From contig JAIPDY010000048.1 in NCBI GenBank assembly GCA_021737445.1, forward strand, positions 1 to 17,357: DNA of 17,357 nt, read 5' to 3'. The notes under the pieces are model-generated. The model was not told where the DNA came from and ran no database searches. It saw only the letters and a program-made list of their open reading frames with translations. This document shows positions 7,842-14,722 of the stretch, piece after piece; position 1 is the stretch's first letter; the number at the start of each line of letters is the position of its first letter. The position numbers and the translations under genes were made by a program. Source of the DNA: Desulfotignum sp. (GTDB lineage: Bacteria; Desulfobacterota; Desulfobacteria; Desulfobacterales; Desulfobacteraceae).

Positions 7842-8570
7842 TTATTTGTCTGCCTCGTCGCCAAGGTAGGCCCGTGATACATTGGGGTCACTGGCCACTT
7901 CCTGGGTAGGACCTTCGGCAATCTTTGTGCCGAACTGAATGCACAGAAGCCGGTTGCAAACAGCCATAATCAACTGCATGATATGTTCGATCATGAGAAT
8001 GGAGATGCCTTTTTCACTGATTTTATGAATAATTCTCATGATATCCTTGAGTTCGCCTTCACTCAACCCGGATGCCATTTCATCCATGAACAAAAGCTTT
8101 GGGTTGGAAGCCAGTGCCCTGGCCAGGTCCAGCCGTTTGAGCTGCACTGTGTTCAGCTGTTCCGCCACAACGGTTTCCTCCATGGGAAATTCCACAAATT
8201 GCAGCATTTCTCTGGAATGGGCCACCGGGTCAGCCACTTTTCCGGCAGTGTTGCCGAAAATGGTGGCGGTCATCACGCTTTCAATGGCCGTCATTTTGGG
8301 AAAGGGGCTGGGAATCTGAAAGGTCCGGGACAACCCCAGGCGGCACATTTTCTCAGGCGCCAGGCCGGTAGTATTTCTGCCGAACATTTTCACCGTCCCG
8401 GATGTGGGGGGATTCAGCCCTGAAATCGCATTGATGAATGTTGTTTTCCCTGCCCCGTTAGGACCGATCAGCCCGACGATATCACCCTGGTTGATTGTCA
8501 TAGAGACTGCATTCACGGCTGTCAGTCCACCAAATTTCTTGGTTAAATTATTGGTTTCCAATACAATCAC
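7842..8570 (-). CDS. livG: HAAT ABC transporter ATP-binding protein LivG
   Basis: A 242-residue ATPase. Walker A GPNGAGKTT (36-44), Q-loop Gln85 in SRTFQIPSPF, Walker B LLFMDE (159-164), switch His196 in ILMIEH. The C-terminal EVASDPNVSRAYLGDE is the LivG tail. The ABC signature is degenerate: LNTVQ at 139-143 in place of LSxGQ, losing both the serine and the glycine that touch the gamma phosphate. As I recall, other LivG relatives show similar L-x-x-x-[Q/D]-[R/L]-K-R-L forms, so this may be a subfamily trait rather than damage. In the LivG/LivF dimer it would weaken the site built on LivF's Walker A. Start is GTG at 8570 with AAGGA upstream; an 87-base gap with a hairpin separates it from livK. 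Confidence 0.93.
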   Translation of the reverse strand: MIVLETNNLTKKFGGLTAVNAVSMTINQGDIVGLIGPNGAGKTTFINAISGLNPPTSGTVKMFGRNTTGLAPEKMCRLGLSRTFQIPSPFPKMTAIESVMTATIFGNTAGKVADPVAHSREMLQFVEFPMEETVVAEQLNTVQLKRLDLARALASNPKLLFMDEMASGLSEGELKDIMRIIHKISEKGISILMIEHIMQLIMAVCNRLLCIQFGTKIAEGPTQEVASDPNVSRAYLGDEADK

Positions 8571-8605
8571 GTCTCTATTTCCTTAAATTTTAATGGCGTT
8601 TAAAC

Positions 8606-8642
8606 AAACAGAGGATTGAAAATAACTTTCAATCCTCTGTTT
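8606..8642 (-). repeat. Strong intergenic hairpin between livK and livG (probable attenuator or mRNA 3' stabiliser)
   Basis: A perfect 16-base stem (arms 8606-8621 and 8627-8642, AAACAGAGGATTGAAA and its complement) with a 5-base loop lies 15 bases past the livK stop. On the minus strand it is followed by TGTTTAAACG, only a broken T-run, so complete termination is unlikely. Hairpins in this place are known from other binding-protein transporters (malE-malF type), where they keep the binding-protein message more abundant than the membrane genes. That role here is inferred. Confidence 0.7.
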
Positions 8643-8657
8643 CAGGCTCATATCATC

Positions 8658-9917
8658 TTATTTCTGTTCAAAATCTTTCTGTTTCCAGTCATCAGGAAAG
8701 ATAATGTACCCTTTTCCCTTTTTATACTGGAGGATGGGGAAAAAATAGGCCTCAGGCGCCACGACCATATCCGGCATGGTTTCTGGCGTGTATTTGTATT
8801 CATTCATGATGATGGCGCCGTCTTTTTTGCCATAGGTGAGTTTGCCGGTGTTGACCTCTTCCACCATGGTCTTGTGGATGGTTTCCTTGTCCAGTTTGCC
8901 GTGCAGTTCATTGGTTCTCTGGAGAATCTTGATGAACATCCGGATGCCGTCATAGGAAAGACCGCCGGCTGACGGGCTGGGATTGAACCCGTATTTGGCC
9001 TTGACATCTTTTGCCCACTGCTTGGCTTCGGCTGTGGTCAGCTGGGGAATGGAATCCAGCACATAATCGGAAGCAGGACCGGTCATTTTATACCAGTCAC
9101 CTATCCAGCCAAGGCCGGAGGCCACAATAACACTTTTCAAACCCACTTCCTGGGCCTGCTTCACAAACGCGGTAATAGCTGCAGGAGATGTGGAGGTTCC
9201 GGCTACTACCGCTACCCCGTCACTTTTGTATTTGGACAACAAAGGATAAAAATCGGTCTGGGTAGCAGGAAAATATTCTTCAGAATGCACTTCCCATCCG
9301 CTGGCTTCCAAAGCTGCTCTATAAGATCCGCCGGCTGAACGGCCCCAGTCTGTATCTTCGCCGTAAATAGCAGCCAGTTTCTTTTTGGGTTTGAAGTTGC
9401 CGGCCTCAATAGCCTTGTTCAAAGCAACAATATAATTCTTTTCCAGTTTTGCCGGAACCGGCCATCCTTTACCACCCCAGTAGGAGTATTTCTCCGGATC
9501 AGCCTGCCACTTCTGGTTAACAACTTCGGAGGCACCGAACCCGAACATATGGGGCACCTTGTACTGGGCAGCCACATCCATGGCCGCAATGGCAACAGAA
9601 GAATGCCAGTTGAGCACGCCCGCCTGAATGCCCTTTCCTTCAACCGCTTCTGCGTATGCGCCGGACGCTTTTGCCGGATCTGACTGGGAATCCACCCACA
9701 CCGGTTCGATCCTGTAATCTCCCACAGTGTAGTCGATGGTTTCCAGTGCCATCTCCACAGAGGCCTGAAACTCCTTTCCGGTCTGGGCTGAAGGTCCGGT
9801 AAACGGTCCCAGAACCCCTACCGGCAGCACCTTGTCAGCTGCAAATGCCTGCCCCCCTGCCAACAACAATACTGCTGTGAAACATGCGATAACCAGTTGC
9901 AATTTTTTCGTACCCAT
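8658..9917 (-). CDS. livK: Periplasmic substrate-binding protein of the HAAT ABC transporter (LivK-like, type I fold)
   Basis: A 419-residue lipid-free binding protein. The signal peptide has a basic MGTKK start, hydrophobic core LVIACFTAVLLLAGG, and cleavage at about AFA|ADK. Type I periplasmic-binding fold: VGVLGPFTGPSAQTGKEF, then LAAIYGEDTDWGRSAGGSYR in the middle and SAGGLSYDGIRMFIKIL near the end. It is longer than E. coli LivJ/LivK (about 345 mature residues) and rich in Trp/Tyr (NWHSS, YSYWGGKGW, GLGWIGDWY). That is compatible with an aromatic pocket for a quaternary ammonium group, though this is only a guess. The start is the ATG at 9917 with GGAGG 8 bases upstream; an in-frame TTG at 9932 overlaps that ribosome site and is unlikely. 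First gene of the transport-dehydrogenase-ETF operon, 59 bases after a predicted sigma-54 start. Confidence 0.9.
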   Translation of the reverse strand: MGTKKLQLVIACFTAVLLLAGGQAFAADKVLPVGVLGPFTGPSAQTGKEFQASVEMALETIDYTVGDYRIEPVWVDSQSDPAKASGAYAEAVEGKGIQAGVLNWHSSVAIAAMDVAAQYKVPHMFGFGASEVVNQKWQADPEKYSYWGGKGWPVPAKLEKNYIVALNKAIEAGNFKPKKKLAAIYGEDTDWGRSAGGSYRAALEASGWEVHSEEYFPATQTDFYPLLSKYKSDGVAVVAGTSTSPAAITAFVKQAQEVGLKSVIVASGLGWIGDWYKMTGPASDYVLDSIPQLTTAEAKQWAKDVKAKYGFNPSPSAGGLSYDGIRMFIKILQRTNELHGKLDKETIHKTMVEEVNTGKLTYGKKDGAIIMNEYKYTPETMPDMVVAPEAYFFPILQYKKGKGYIIFPDDWKQKDFEQK

Positions 9918-9986
9918 AAATCTTTCCTCCAAAAATTAATGTTACTTACCCTGTTCTGACGACTGTACAAACAACCCTTGTTAACA

Positions 9987-10002
9987 TGCACTTTATGTAC
10001 CA
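9987..10002 (-). promoter_or_regulatory. Sigma-54 (-24/-12) promoter for the livK operon
   Basis: Minus strand reads TGGTACATAAAGTGCA, against the consensus TGGCACG-N4-TTGCA. The GG and GC doublets are correctly spaced (12 bases from the -24 G to the -12 C). The predicted start is near 9976, giving a leader of about 59 bases to the livK ATG. A sigma-54 activator gene lies directly upstream. Confidence 0.65.
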
Positions 10003-10140
10003 ACTCTGCTCCAAATTTTTCAGAACAAACCGTGATTTTGGGCATGAAAATTTGCGAAACATTGACATTTCCGATAAAATTTTAATGGAAACCCCATAAA
10101 AATAAAATACGATTCTTAAATAATCACCCGGCGCCTAATA

Positions 10141-10184
10141 AAAAAATTAAAAAATTTTGTGTTTTACTGTAAATTTATTTTACA
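10141..10184 (-). terminator. Weak AT-rich hairpin plus T-run after the activator gene
   Basis: TGTAAA (10168-10173) and TTTACA (10179-10184) form a 6-base stem with a 5-base loop. On the minus strand a T-rich tract (10141-10156) follows about 11 bases later. It could end the activator transcript, but the stem is weak and AT-only in part. Confidence 0.35.
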
Positions 10185-10188
10185 CTTT

Positions 10189-11625
10189 TTACACAGGTTT
10201 TCGGGAAACAAACTCTTTGCGGTTAATGCCATATTTTTTCAGTTTATAATGAAAAGACTGGGGAGAAATGCCAAGATACCTGGCTGCTCTGGCAGCATTC
10301 CCCCGGGATCGGGTCAGAGCATTCATAATCATCTGCTGTTCATGGGATTTCTGGGTCTCCATCAGACTAATTCCCGGATTTTTTGCAGTCCCCTCCGGAT
10401 AAATCAAAACATTTTCCGGTGATTTTTTGCCCGTAAAACTGAAAATATGAGGGGGCAGATGGGCCAGGCGGATGATACTGGTACCGTCCACCATATTCAT
10501 GGAGGCCTCTATGATATGTTCCAGCTCCCGGACATTTCCCGGCCATTTGTACCCGTTAAACAGGGTTGCCACCCTGGTAGAAATGGTTGTTACATTTTCT
10601 CCCAGGGCCTGGTTGTATTTGGAGATAAAATGCTGAATCAGGGCACCAAATTCACCTTTTCTCTCCCTCAGGGGTGGCAGCAGAATGGACACCACCCCCA
10701 TGCGGTAAAAAAGATCCATGCGCAGAGAACCGTTCTGGATAACCTTCAACGGCGGCTGCCCCACTGAGGACAAAATTTTTACATTCAGGTCGGTTTCCTT
10801 GAGGGATCCCAGTTTCCTGACCTTTTTCTCCTGAATGACTCTGAGCAGTTTAGCCTGGAGGGTCAGGGGCATGGCATCCAGTTCATCCAGAAAAATAGTT
10901 CCGCCGTTGGCCTGTTCAAACAGGCCCGGTTTGTCAATGGCACCGGTAAATGATCCCCTGGAGGTGCCGAACAATATGCCTTCCAGCAGGTTTTCAGGAA
11001 TAGCGGCGCAGTTGACCGGAATAAAGGGCTTTTTCTTTCTCGGGCTGTGGTTGTGTATGGACTGGGCAAACAATTCTTTTCCAGTACCGGTCTCCCCGGA
11101 AATCATGATGGGGGACGGCGAACCAGCTGACATTCTGGCAATATGAATGGCAGTGCGCATCTTGGGATCGGATGCAATAATATCCCTAAAGGAAAACCGG
11201 GTGCCGTTCAAAGATTTTTTTTTCACAGAACCGGCAGATGAGGAGCGGGACAGAATCACTTTTTCAAGAAGCTGGTATTCCTTGGAAAAAGTGATGGCCC
11301 CGATAAGATCTCCGTTTTTGTAAAGGGGAAAGGCGTTGGACAAAATGTTGCACACCCGGCCTAAGCGGGTGCGGTAAACCATGGTTTCATTGATAATGGG
11401 ATCACCGGTAATCAGGCAGCGCATGATGGGGCTTGTGTCAGGGGTCAGTTGATAAATATCCAAGATCTTCCTGCCGATGGCATCCTCCGGTGTGATATCA
11501 TCAATCTGGCCCTGGGTCTGGTTGAAAAAAATCACCTTTCCTGTGATATCAGCGATCACCACCCCTTCATGCATGGAAGACAGCACACTGTATATGTCGA
11601 TATCCTCAAAACTGATACGTTCCAT
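10189..11625 (-). CDS. Sigma-54-dependent transcriptional activator with PAS domain, AAA+ and Fis-type HTH
   Basis: A 478-residue enhancer-binding protein. PAS-like sensor at about 11-120 (MHEGVVIADITGKVIFFN...IGRKILDI). The AAA+ domain spans about 145-390, with Walker A GETGTGKE (177-184), Walker B GGTIFLDEL (241-249), arginine-finger region LRMDLFYR (301-308) and WPGNVREL (361-368). The Fis-like HTH is at about 432-465 (NAARAARYLGISPQSFHYKL). The sigma-54 contact loop is GSFTGA (224-229), a mild variant of GAFTGA. The sensor-I stretch reads VKILSSVGQ rather than the common RIIAATN. There is no receiver domain, so control is by a ligand or redox signal at the PAS domain, presumably the methylated amine. 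It lies between the two sigma-54 promoters, divergent from the methyltransferase and upstream of livK on the same strand, so it is the likely activator of both. ATG at 11625 with GAGGGG upstream. Confidence 0.94.
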   Translation of the reverse strand: MERISFEDIDIYSVLSSMHEGVVIADITGKVIFFNQTQGQIDDITPEDAIGRKILDIYQLTPDTSPIMRCLITGDPIINETMVYRTRLGRVCNILSNAFPLYKNGDLIGAITFSKEYQLLEKVILSRSSSAGSVKKKSLNGTRFSFRDIIASDPKMRTAIHIARMSAGSPSPIMISGETGTGKELFAQSIHNHSPRKKKPFIPVNCAAIPENLLEGILFGTSRGSFTGAIDKPGLFEQANGGTIFLDELDAMPLTLQAKLLRVIQEKKVRKLGSLKETDLNVKILSSVGQPPLKVIQNGSLRMDLFYRMGVVSILLPPLRERKGEFGALIQHFISKYNQALGENVTTISTRVATLFNGYKWPGNVRELEHIIEASMNMVDGTSIIRLAHLPPHIFSFTGKKSPENVLIYPEGTAKNPGISLMETQKSHEQQMIMNALTRSRGNAARAARYLGISPQSFHYKLKKYGINRKEFVSRKPV

Positions 11626-11646
11626 GGCCCCTCTGTATCACTGGAC

Positions 11647-11663
11647 AATCAAATTTTTTGATT
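11647..11663. repeat. AT-rich inverted repeat upstream of the activator gene
   Basis: AATCAAA and TTTGATT separated by TTT, 21 bases before the activator start codon. It would lie in the activator's leader; it could be an operator or just AT-rich sequence. Confidence 0.4.
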
Positions 11664-11676
11664 ATTTTATCACACT

Positions 11677-11706
11677 GTTTTATTCTGGATGCATGAATTT
11701 TATCAA
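11677..11706 (-). promoter_or_regulatory. Possible sigma-70 promoter of the activator gene
   Basis: On the minus strand TTGATA (11701-11706) and TAAAAC (11677-11682) are 18 bases apart, 5/6 and 4/6 matches to -35 and -10. The predicted leader is about 45 bases. This is a weak call in AT-rich sequence. Confidence 0.3.
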
Positions 11707-11718
11707 AAAAGCAAGATA

Positions 11719-11736
11719 TATAAAAATATTTTTATA
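11719..11736. repeat. 18-base perfect AT palindrome
   Basis: TATAAAAATATTTTTATA reads the same on both strands. It sits between the activator promoter and the enhancer-like repeat. It could be a bent or easily melted segment; no binding protein is identified. Confidence 0.5.
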
Positions 11737-11755
11737 CTTCATCCCGCCTTCAAAA

Positions 11756-11776
11756 GCTGTCCGCTAACCGGACAGC
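11756..11776. promoter_or_regulatory. Candidate enhancer (upstream activating site) for the sigma-54 activator
   Basis: A perfect inverted repeat with arms GCTGTCCG and CGGACAGC around CTAAC, in otherwise AT-rich DNA. Its centre (11766) is about 141 bases upstream of the start predicted from the sigma-54 promoter at 11881-11896, inside the usual 80-200 base range. The symmetric arms suit the Fis-type HTH dimer of the divergent activator. Only one full copy is visible. Confidence 0.6.
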
Positions 11777-11811
11777 AGGAATCAAAACCAACCTTATTCT
11801 GCGTACCAGGC

Positions 11812-11822
11812 GGTTCAGAACC
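11812..11822. repeat. Short palindrome between enhancer and promoter
   Basis: GGTTCAGAACC is a perfect 5+1+5 palindrome about 90 bases before the predicted start. It may be a second operator; it could also be chance. Confidence 0.3.
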
Positions 11823-11880
11823 CTGTCTGCTGAATGGTTTGAAAAATTATCCTCTGCCTGTTTCGGACATTTTTCAACCA

Positions 11881-11896
11881 TGGCACGAAATATGCT
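11881..11896 (+). promoter_or_regulatory. Sigma-54 (-24/-12) promoter for the methyltransferase operon
   Basis: TGGCACGAAATATGCT matches the consensus TGGCACG-N4-TTGC[A/T] at all but one defined position, with exact GG-to-GC spacing. The start should be near 11907, giving a leader of about 50 bases before the ATG at 11957. The divergent gene encodes a sigma-54 activator and a symmetric enhancer-like site lies upstream, so this is a strong call. Confidence 0.85.
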
Positions 11897-11956
11897 GATA
11901 ATTGCCATTGGGTTTTCAGTGAATCATTAACCATTAATAATTTTTAAGGATTTCTT

Positions 11957-13375
11957 ATGGGGTTTTTTGAATATTTCTCTTCACAGGAAACAGAAAAAAT
12001 CCACGCAGCCACCATGGCTGTACTGGAAAAAACCGGAATGCATTTCAAATACGCACCTGCCCTGGACCTGTTTAAAAAAGCAGGGTGCAAAGTGGACGGG
12101 GTGCGGGTGTATTTCACGAAAAAATTTGTGGAAAAACAGATAAAAAAAGCCCCGTCCCAATTCACCCTGTATGCCAGGAACCCGGAAAAAAATGTGGTTA
12201 TCGGCGGGGACAATATCGCATTCATGCCCTGCTATGGATCGCCGTTTGTCAATTGCCTGGACCATGGCCGGCGGCCCGGCACCCTGAAGGATTTTGAGAA
12301 CTTTGCCAAACTGGCCTGCGCCATCCCCTGTTTTGATCTCACCGGCGGCATGATGGTGGAACCCAATGATATCCCCGTGGAAATACGCAATGCGGAACGG
12401 ATTTATGCTGCCATGGTCCTGTCTGACAAACCCTTTATGGGTGCCGGTACAGGCGGGCCTGATGCGGTGCAGACGCTGGATATGGCGGCCATTTTGTTCG
12501 GCGGCAGAGATGAGATGGCAAAAAAACCGCCCTTTGTGAGTATTCTCACCACCCTGACTCCCCTGGGGTTTGATGACAAAATGTGCTCAGGCATCATGGC
12601 CTATGCCGCAGCCGGCATGCCCCAGCTGATCTCGTCTCTGTCCATTGCCGGTGCCACCACGCCGGTGACCATGGAAGGCACCCTGGTGGTCCAGAATGCG
12701 GAAGTGCTGGCCGGCATCTGCCTGGCCCAGCTGGTGAGAGAAGGAGCACCGGTGATATTTGCCGGCTCATCCTCTGCTGCTGCCATGCATTACGGCACCC
12801 TGAGCATCGGTGCCCCTGAAATGGCGGTGAACACCGCAGCCACGGCCCAGATGGGGCGGTTCTACAACCTGCCCTCCCGGGGCGGCGGGGCCCTGACCGA
12901 TGCCAAAATGGTGGATTCCCAGGCCGGATTTGAATCCATGATGAGCCTGCAGATGGCATGCCTCTCCGGCATCAATTTTGTGCTCCATGCCGCAGGCATC
13001 CTGGAAGGGTATATGACCGCTTCCTATGAAAAATTCATGATCGATGCAGAAATGATGGGCATGTGCCGCCGCATCAAAAAAGGGGAAGAGATCATCGCCG
13101 AAAAACTGGCCCTGGATGTGATCGATCAGGTAGGACCCGGCGGGGAATACCTGACCAACCGCCACACCTTCCAGTATTTCAGAGCTGAACTCTACTCTCC
13201 GCTCATGGAGGAACGCCGCAACTTTGATGCCTGGACAGCCAGGGGCAGCCTTTCCATGGAGCAGCAGGCCAATGCCAAGTACAAAGAAATTCTTAAAAAT
13301 TTTGAACCCCCTGACATGGACCCATCCATCCGCAGGGACCTGGACAGATATATGAAAGCCGTCCGCAACAAATAA
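11957..13375 (+). CDS. MttB/MtgB-family corrinoid-dependent methylamine/betaine methyltransferase without pyrrolysine
   Basis: A 472-residue member of the trimethylamine methyltransferase family (COG5598). Features: an N-terminal AATMAVLEKTGMHF segment, GGDNIAFMPCYGSPFV, DFENFAKLACAIPCFDLTGG, the barrel strand VSILTTLTPLGFDDKM, GAPVIFAGSSSAAAMHYGTL, and the late core SRGGGALTDAKMVDSQAGFE (307-326). The frame is open with no in-frame TAG, so it is a non-pyrrolysine member. The characterised example of that class, MtgB of Desulfitobacterium hafniense, demethylates glycine betaine to dimethylglycine and methylates a corrinoid protein. A betaine substrate fits the neighbouring DMGDH-like enzyme and BCCT carrier but is inferred; other quaternary amines (carnitine, proline betaine) are used by relatives. 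AAGGA at 11946-11950 sets the start. The partner corrinoid protein and the methyl-corrinoid:THF transferase are not in the window. Confidence 0.9.
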   Translation: MGFFEYFSSQETEKIHAATMAVLEKTGMHFKYAPALDLFKKAGCKVDGVRVYFTKKFVEKQIKKAPSQFTLYARNPEKNVVIGGDNIAFMPCYGSPFVNCLDHGRRPGTLKDFENFAKLACAIPCFDLTGGMMVEPNDIPVEIRNAERIYAAMVLSDKPFMGAGTGGPDAVQTLDMAAILFGGRDEMAKKPPFVSILTTLTPLGFDDKMCSGIMAYAAAGMPQLISSLSIAGATTPVTMEGTLVVQNAEVLAGICLAQLVREGAPVIFAGSSSAAAMHYGTLSIGAPEMAVNTAATAQMGRFYNLPSRGGGALTDAKMVDSQAGFESMMSLQMACLSGINFVLHAAGILEGYMTASYEKFMIDAEMMGMCRRIKKGEEIIAEKLALDVIDQVGPGGEYLTNRHTFQYFRAELYSPLMEERRNFDAWTARGSLSMEQQANAKYKEILKNFEPPDMDPSIRRDLDRYMKAVRNK

Positions 13376-13392
13376 AAATAAGGAACATCATC

Positions 13393-14598
13393 ATGAGTGA
13401 AATCACCATACCAAAAAACTTTGGCACCATCACAGCTGACGCCGTGGTTATCGGCGGCGGCATTGTGGGATCGGCCACCGCTTTCTGGCTGTCAAAGGCC
13501 GGCATGAAAACCATTTTGATTGAAAAACGCGACGCTTTGTCCAGCCTGACCACTGCCGCCAGTGTGGAGTGTTTCCGCACCCAGTTCACGGAAAAATCCA
13601 TGGCTGACCTGGCCCTGGCCAGTGTGGAGATGTTTGAAAATTTCAATGATGTTGTGGGCCTGCCCGGCATTGACATCCATATGACCCAGCGGGGATACCT
13701 GTTTGTCACTGATGATGAAGCCCAGCTGCCTGATTTGAAAAAAGCCGTGGCCCAATACCATGCCATTGGTATCCCCGGCGCTGAATACATCGGCACGGAT
13801 GATCTGCACAAAAGGTTTACCTTTCTGGCCCCCCAGGCTCTCGGGGCCACCTTCAACATCCGGGACGGGTGGCTGTCCACCCATGAAGCCACCTATGGAT
13901 TTGCCAAAGGGGCAGATGATGCCGCGTTTTTTATGAAGACAGAAGTCACTGACATCCAGACCGACAGCCGGGGGGTAAGCGCTGTAAAAACAGACAAAGG
14001 CACCATCTCCACAAGGCTGGTGGTCAACTGTGCCGGGCCCTTTGCCGGGATCATCGGAAAGATGGCGGGCCTGGACATGCCGCTGCGCACCGTGCGGCGC
14101 CAGAAAGCCTATATCAAAACAGACCATCCGGATCTGCCGGCCGCTGCCCCTTTTACCGTGGATCTGGTGAACCACGGGTACTGGCGCCCGGAAGCAGGCG
14201 GCCTGCTCTGCGCCTGGGTGGACCCGGATGAACCGGAATCCCCGCCTGCAGATGAGCTGCCCACGGACTGGGACTTTGCCGCTGAATCCATCCACCGGGT
14301 ATCCCGGCTCAACCCGTTTCTGGAAAAAGTGGCAGACAACCTCAAGGCCGAAGATGTCAATGTATCTGCCGGCCAGTATGTGTACACCCCGGATGACAAG
14401 CCTGTCATCGGTCCATCCGGAGAAATCGATGGATTTTACCTGAACTGCGGATACTGGTGCGGGGTCATGATGTCTCCGGGTGCCGGCAAACGGGTTGCAG
14501 ACATAGCCGCCGGCAAAATGGACAACACAGACAACCCTTTGCGGTATTCCCGGTTCAAAGAAGGGGATTTTGAAAAAGGGGATACCTTTCTGAAATAG
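13393..14598 (+). CDS. FAD-dependent amine oxidoreductase (SoxB/DadA/sarcosine oxidase-like)
   Basis: A 401-residue single-domain DAO-family flavoprotein. Dinucleotide fold AVVIGGGIVGSATAFWLSKA (17-36) ending in ILIEK. The SoxB-type segment after it is SSLTTAASVECFRTQFTEKS. LVVNCAGPFA lies in the middle, and the C-terminal FAD motif NCGYWCGVMMSPGAGKRVAD starts at 351. It would oxidise a secondary or tertiary N-methyl amino acid such as sarcosine, or a related imino/amino acid. No folate domain is present, so formaldehyde or another acceptor is needed unless a partner subunit exists. It starts 17 bases after the methyltransferase stop with AAGGA upstream, so the two are co-transcribed and probably act in one pathway. 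The electron acceptor is unknown: oxidase use of oxygen is unlikely in an anaerobe, so ETF is a candidate. Exact substrate unresolved. Confidence 0.85.
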   Translation: MSEITIPKNFGTITADAVVIGGGIVGSATAFWLSKAGMKTILIEKRDALSSLTTAASVECFRTQFTEKSMADLALASVEMFENFNDVVGLPGIDIHMTQRGYLFVTDDEAQLPDLKKAVAQYHAIGIPGAEYIGTDDLHKRFTFLAPQALGATFNIRDGWLSTHEATYGFAKGADDAAFFMKTEVTDIQTDSRGVSAVKTDKGTISTRLVVNCAGPFAGIIGKMAGLDMPLRTVRRQKAYIKTDHPDLPAAAPFTVDLVNHGYWRPEAGGLLCAWVDPDEPESPPADELPTDWDFAAESIHRVSRLNPFLEKVADNLKAEDVNVSAGQYVYTPDDKPVIGPSGEIDGFYLNCGYWCGVMMSPGAGKRVADIAAGKMDNTDNPLRYSRFKEGDFEKGDTFLK

Positions 14599-14654
14599 GA
14601 ACCCCGTCCGGGTTTATCCCGCCTGATTATCTGTAACTGCTCTGTGAAAAACAG

Positions 14655-14684
14655 TTGACACTGGGTTGGTGAGAAGCCTATTTT
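14655..14684 (+). promoter_or_regulatory. Possible sigma-70 promoter for the DUF1638-ASKHA gene
   Basis: TTGACA (14655-14660), an 18-base spacer and TATTTT (14679-14684) lie in the 124-base gap before the GTG at 14723. A short hairpin (AACCC/GGGTT, 14600-14614) sits just after the previous stop. The gene may have its own basal promoter besides read-through from the sigma-54 promoter. Confidence 0.4.
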
Positions 14685-14722
14685 AATAAAATGATATAAA
14701 TGCACAACCCAAGGAACCGACC

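Larger units (their letters stand above)
11626..11956. other. Divergent regulatory region between activator and methyltransferase
   Basis: These 331 bases hold no credible gene. They are AT-rich and dense in dyads: a 7-base inverted repeat by the activator start, an 18-base AT palindrome, a GC-containing 8+5+8 inverted repeat, an 11-base palindrome and a sigma-54 promoter for the plus strand. The methyltransferase ribosome site AAGGA is at 11946-11950. The arrangement of enhancer-like site, spacer and -24/-12 promoter is what a sigma-54 system needs. Confidence 0.8.

Noticed and set aside
7814..7921. Extended N-terminus of LivF
   Set aside because: It would overlap livG by 80 bases and has no homology; the ATG at 7813 has a ribosome site and the normal family start.
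9918..9932. Upstream TTG start of the binding protein
   Set aside because: This codon overlaps the GGAGG ribosome site that serves the ATG at 9917, and it would spoil the signal peptide start.
10019..10031. TTCAGAAC shared between the livK promoter region and the mttB upstream palindrome, as a common operator
   Set aside because: Two or three shared 8-mers are expected by chance between two regions of this size, and the livK copy lacks the palindrome.
10063..10086. TTGACA and AT-rich sequence on the plus strand as a promoter
   Set aside because: It would read into the 3' end of the oppositely oriented activator gene, with no gene to serve.
11957..13375. Pyrrolysine (amber read-through) in the MttB-family gene
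   Set aside because: The frame has no in-frame TAG; it ends at TAA at full family length.
13492..14295. 267-codon minus-strand frame within the SoxB-like gene
   Set aside because: Shadow frame; the plus strand encodes an evident FAD protein.
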